Shown here piece after piece: positions 63,535 to 64,000 of a stretch of DNA of 64,000 nt (its first letter is position 1; every line of letters starts with the position of its first letter). The position numbers and the translations under genes are program-made. Below the pieces are notes generated by a model. The model was not told where the DNA came from and made no database searches. It saw only the letters and a list, made by a program, of their open reading frames with translations. This stretch comes from Cymbidium sinense (taxonomy: Eukaryota; Streptophyta; Magnoliopsida; Asparagales; Orchidaceae): assembly GCA_021442155.1 (NCBI GenBank), contig CM038221.1, positions 32,517,906-32,581,905 on the forward strand, read 5' to 3'.

Positions 63535-64000
63535 TCATTTAAAGCAAGCTTCCCGTCAATAGTATAAAAAATTTGATCACGTGATTACTTCTTTTAGTTT
63601 TAAAGAAAACACTATTGATTATTGTATTTATTACAAAATCAGTGGGAGTAAATTCATCATCCTAGTGCTATATATTGATGATATTCTACTAGCAAGCAGC
63701 GATATAAGCCTTTTGCATCAAACCAAGAAATTGCTTTCAAATAAATTTGAAATGAAAGATCTTGAGAATGCATCTTTCGTGTTGAGTATACAAATTCATC
63801 GAGGTCGTTCTCATGGAATACTTAGTTTATTACAAATGACATATATCGATAAAGTGCTTAGTAGATTTGACATGAAAGATTGTGCACCAGGAAATACACC
63901 CATTGCTAAAGATGATAAATTTAATTTGCTTCAATGTCCAAGAAATGAACTTGAAAAGAAAGAGATGAAAAAAATCTCTTATGCATCTGTATTAGGGAGT
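63535..64000 (+). pseudogene. Copia reverse transcriptase relic (cut by the window end)
   Basis: Reading LKQASRQ, FDHVITSFSFKENTIDYCIY, FIILVLYIDDILLASSDI (YIDD in place of YVDD), FEMKDLENASFVLSIQIHR and YIDKVLSRFDMKDC. The N-terminal part of the RT domain is missing between 63521 and 63540, an apparent internal deletion. The remainder lies outside the window. Confidence 0.88.

Larger units (their letters stand above)
49550..64000 (+). mobile_element. Decayed Ty1/copia retrotransposon with nested insertions (runs off the window)
   Basis: Inferred single element. A 5' LTR (49550-49985) and primer-binding site (49992) are followed, after two nested insertions, by gag (61284), protease, integrase and RT, all plus strand. 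Removing the MULE-like element (50395-52267) and the LINE (53151-60990) leaves about 1.6 kb between the PBS and gag. The 3' LTR lies beyond the window. Stops are frequent, so it is defective. That the LTR and the pol region belong to the same element is an inference from orientation and order. Confidence 0.65.

Overview
The window looks like transposon-dominated intergenic DNA from a flowering plant nuclear genome. The evidence is very AT-rich sequence, long introns and plant-only protein families: DUF1639, the plant mobile domain (PMD), MuDR/MULE transposases, Ty1/copia and an L1-type LINE. Nothing shows the species. I found no intact cellular gene, tRNA, rRNA or CRISPR array. Almost all coding signal lies in broken mobile-element genes, read by joining frames by eye.

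Layout. (1) 1.27-12.1 kb holds a DUF1639 pseudogene on the minus strand. A 9,742-bp Mutator-like element (MULE-A, 1866-11607) splits it, with 73-75-bp terminal inverted repeats and a perfect 10-bp target-site duplication. MULE-A carries a transposase relic followed by a PMD gene relic. (2) 12.4-17.2 kb holds a second, diverged transposase + PMD pair in the same order and orientation (MULE-B); its ends were not found. (3) 17.2-31.2 kb is gene-free repeat debris: a direct repeat at 17.25 and 28.1 kb, a 2-kb strand-asymmetric A/C-rich tract, a three-unit ~250-bp repeat, a hairpin MITE and a TIR MITE. (4) 31.2-44.2 kb is a ~13-kb foldback structure. Both arms are long arrays of ~170-190-bp units, many centred on the palindrome GTACTCTCATGAGAGTAC. 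It encloses a degraded ULP1-like (C48) protease gene and an inverted partial copy of that gene. (5) 44.25-45.1 kb is an unidentified gene fragment, and 46.9-48.3 kb is a decayed minisatellite. (6) 48.4-49.45 kb holds a second DUF1639 pseudogene on the plus strand. It lacks MULE-A, so it serves as an empty-site reference for that insertion. (7) 49.55 kb to the window end appears to be one decayed copia element (LTR, primer-binding site, gag, protease, integrase, RT). Its 5' leader has been invaded by a 1,873-bp MULE-like inverted-repeat element (9-bp TSD) and a 7.84-kb minus-strand LINE (16-bp TSD); the LINE has in turn been hit by a ~370-bp MITE.

The best candidates for something under-described are the repeated transposase-PMD pairing in MULEs with a shared PMD intron position, and the giant foldback whose repeat units are themselves palindromes. 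All elements here look defective, so any mobility would need machinery supplied from elsewhere.
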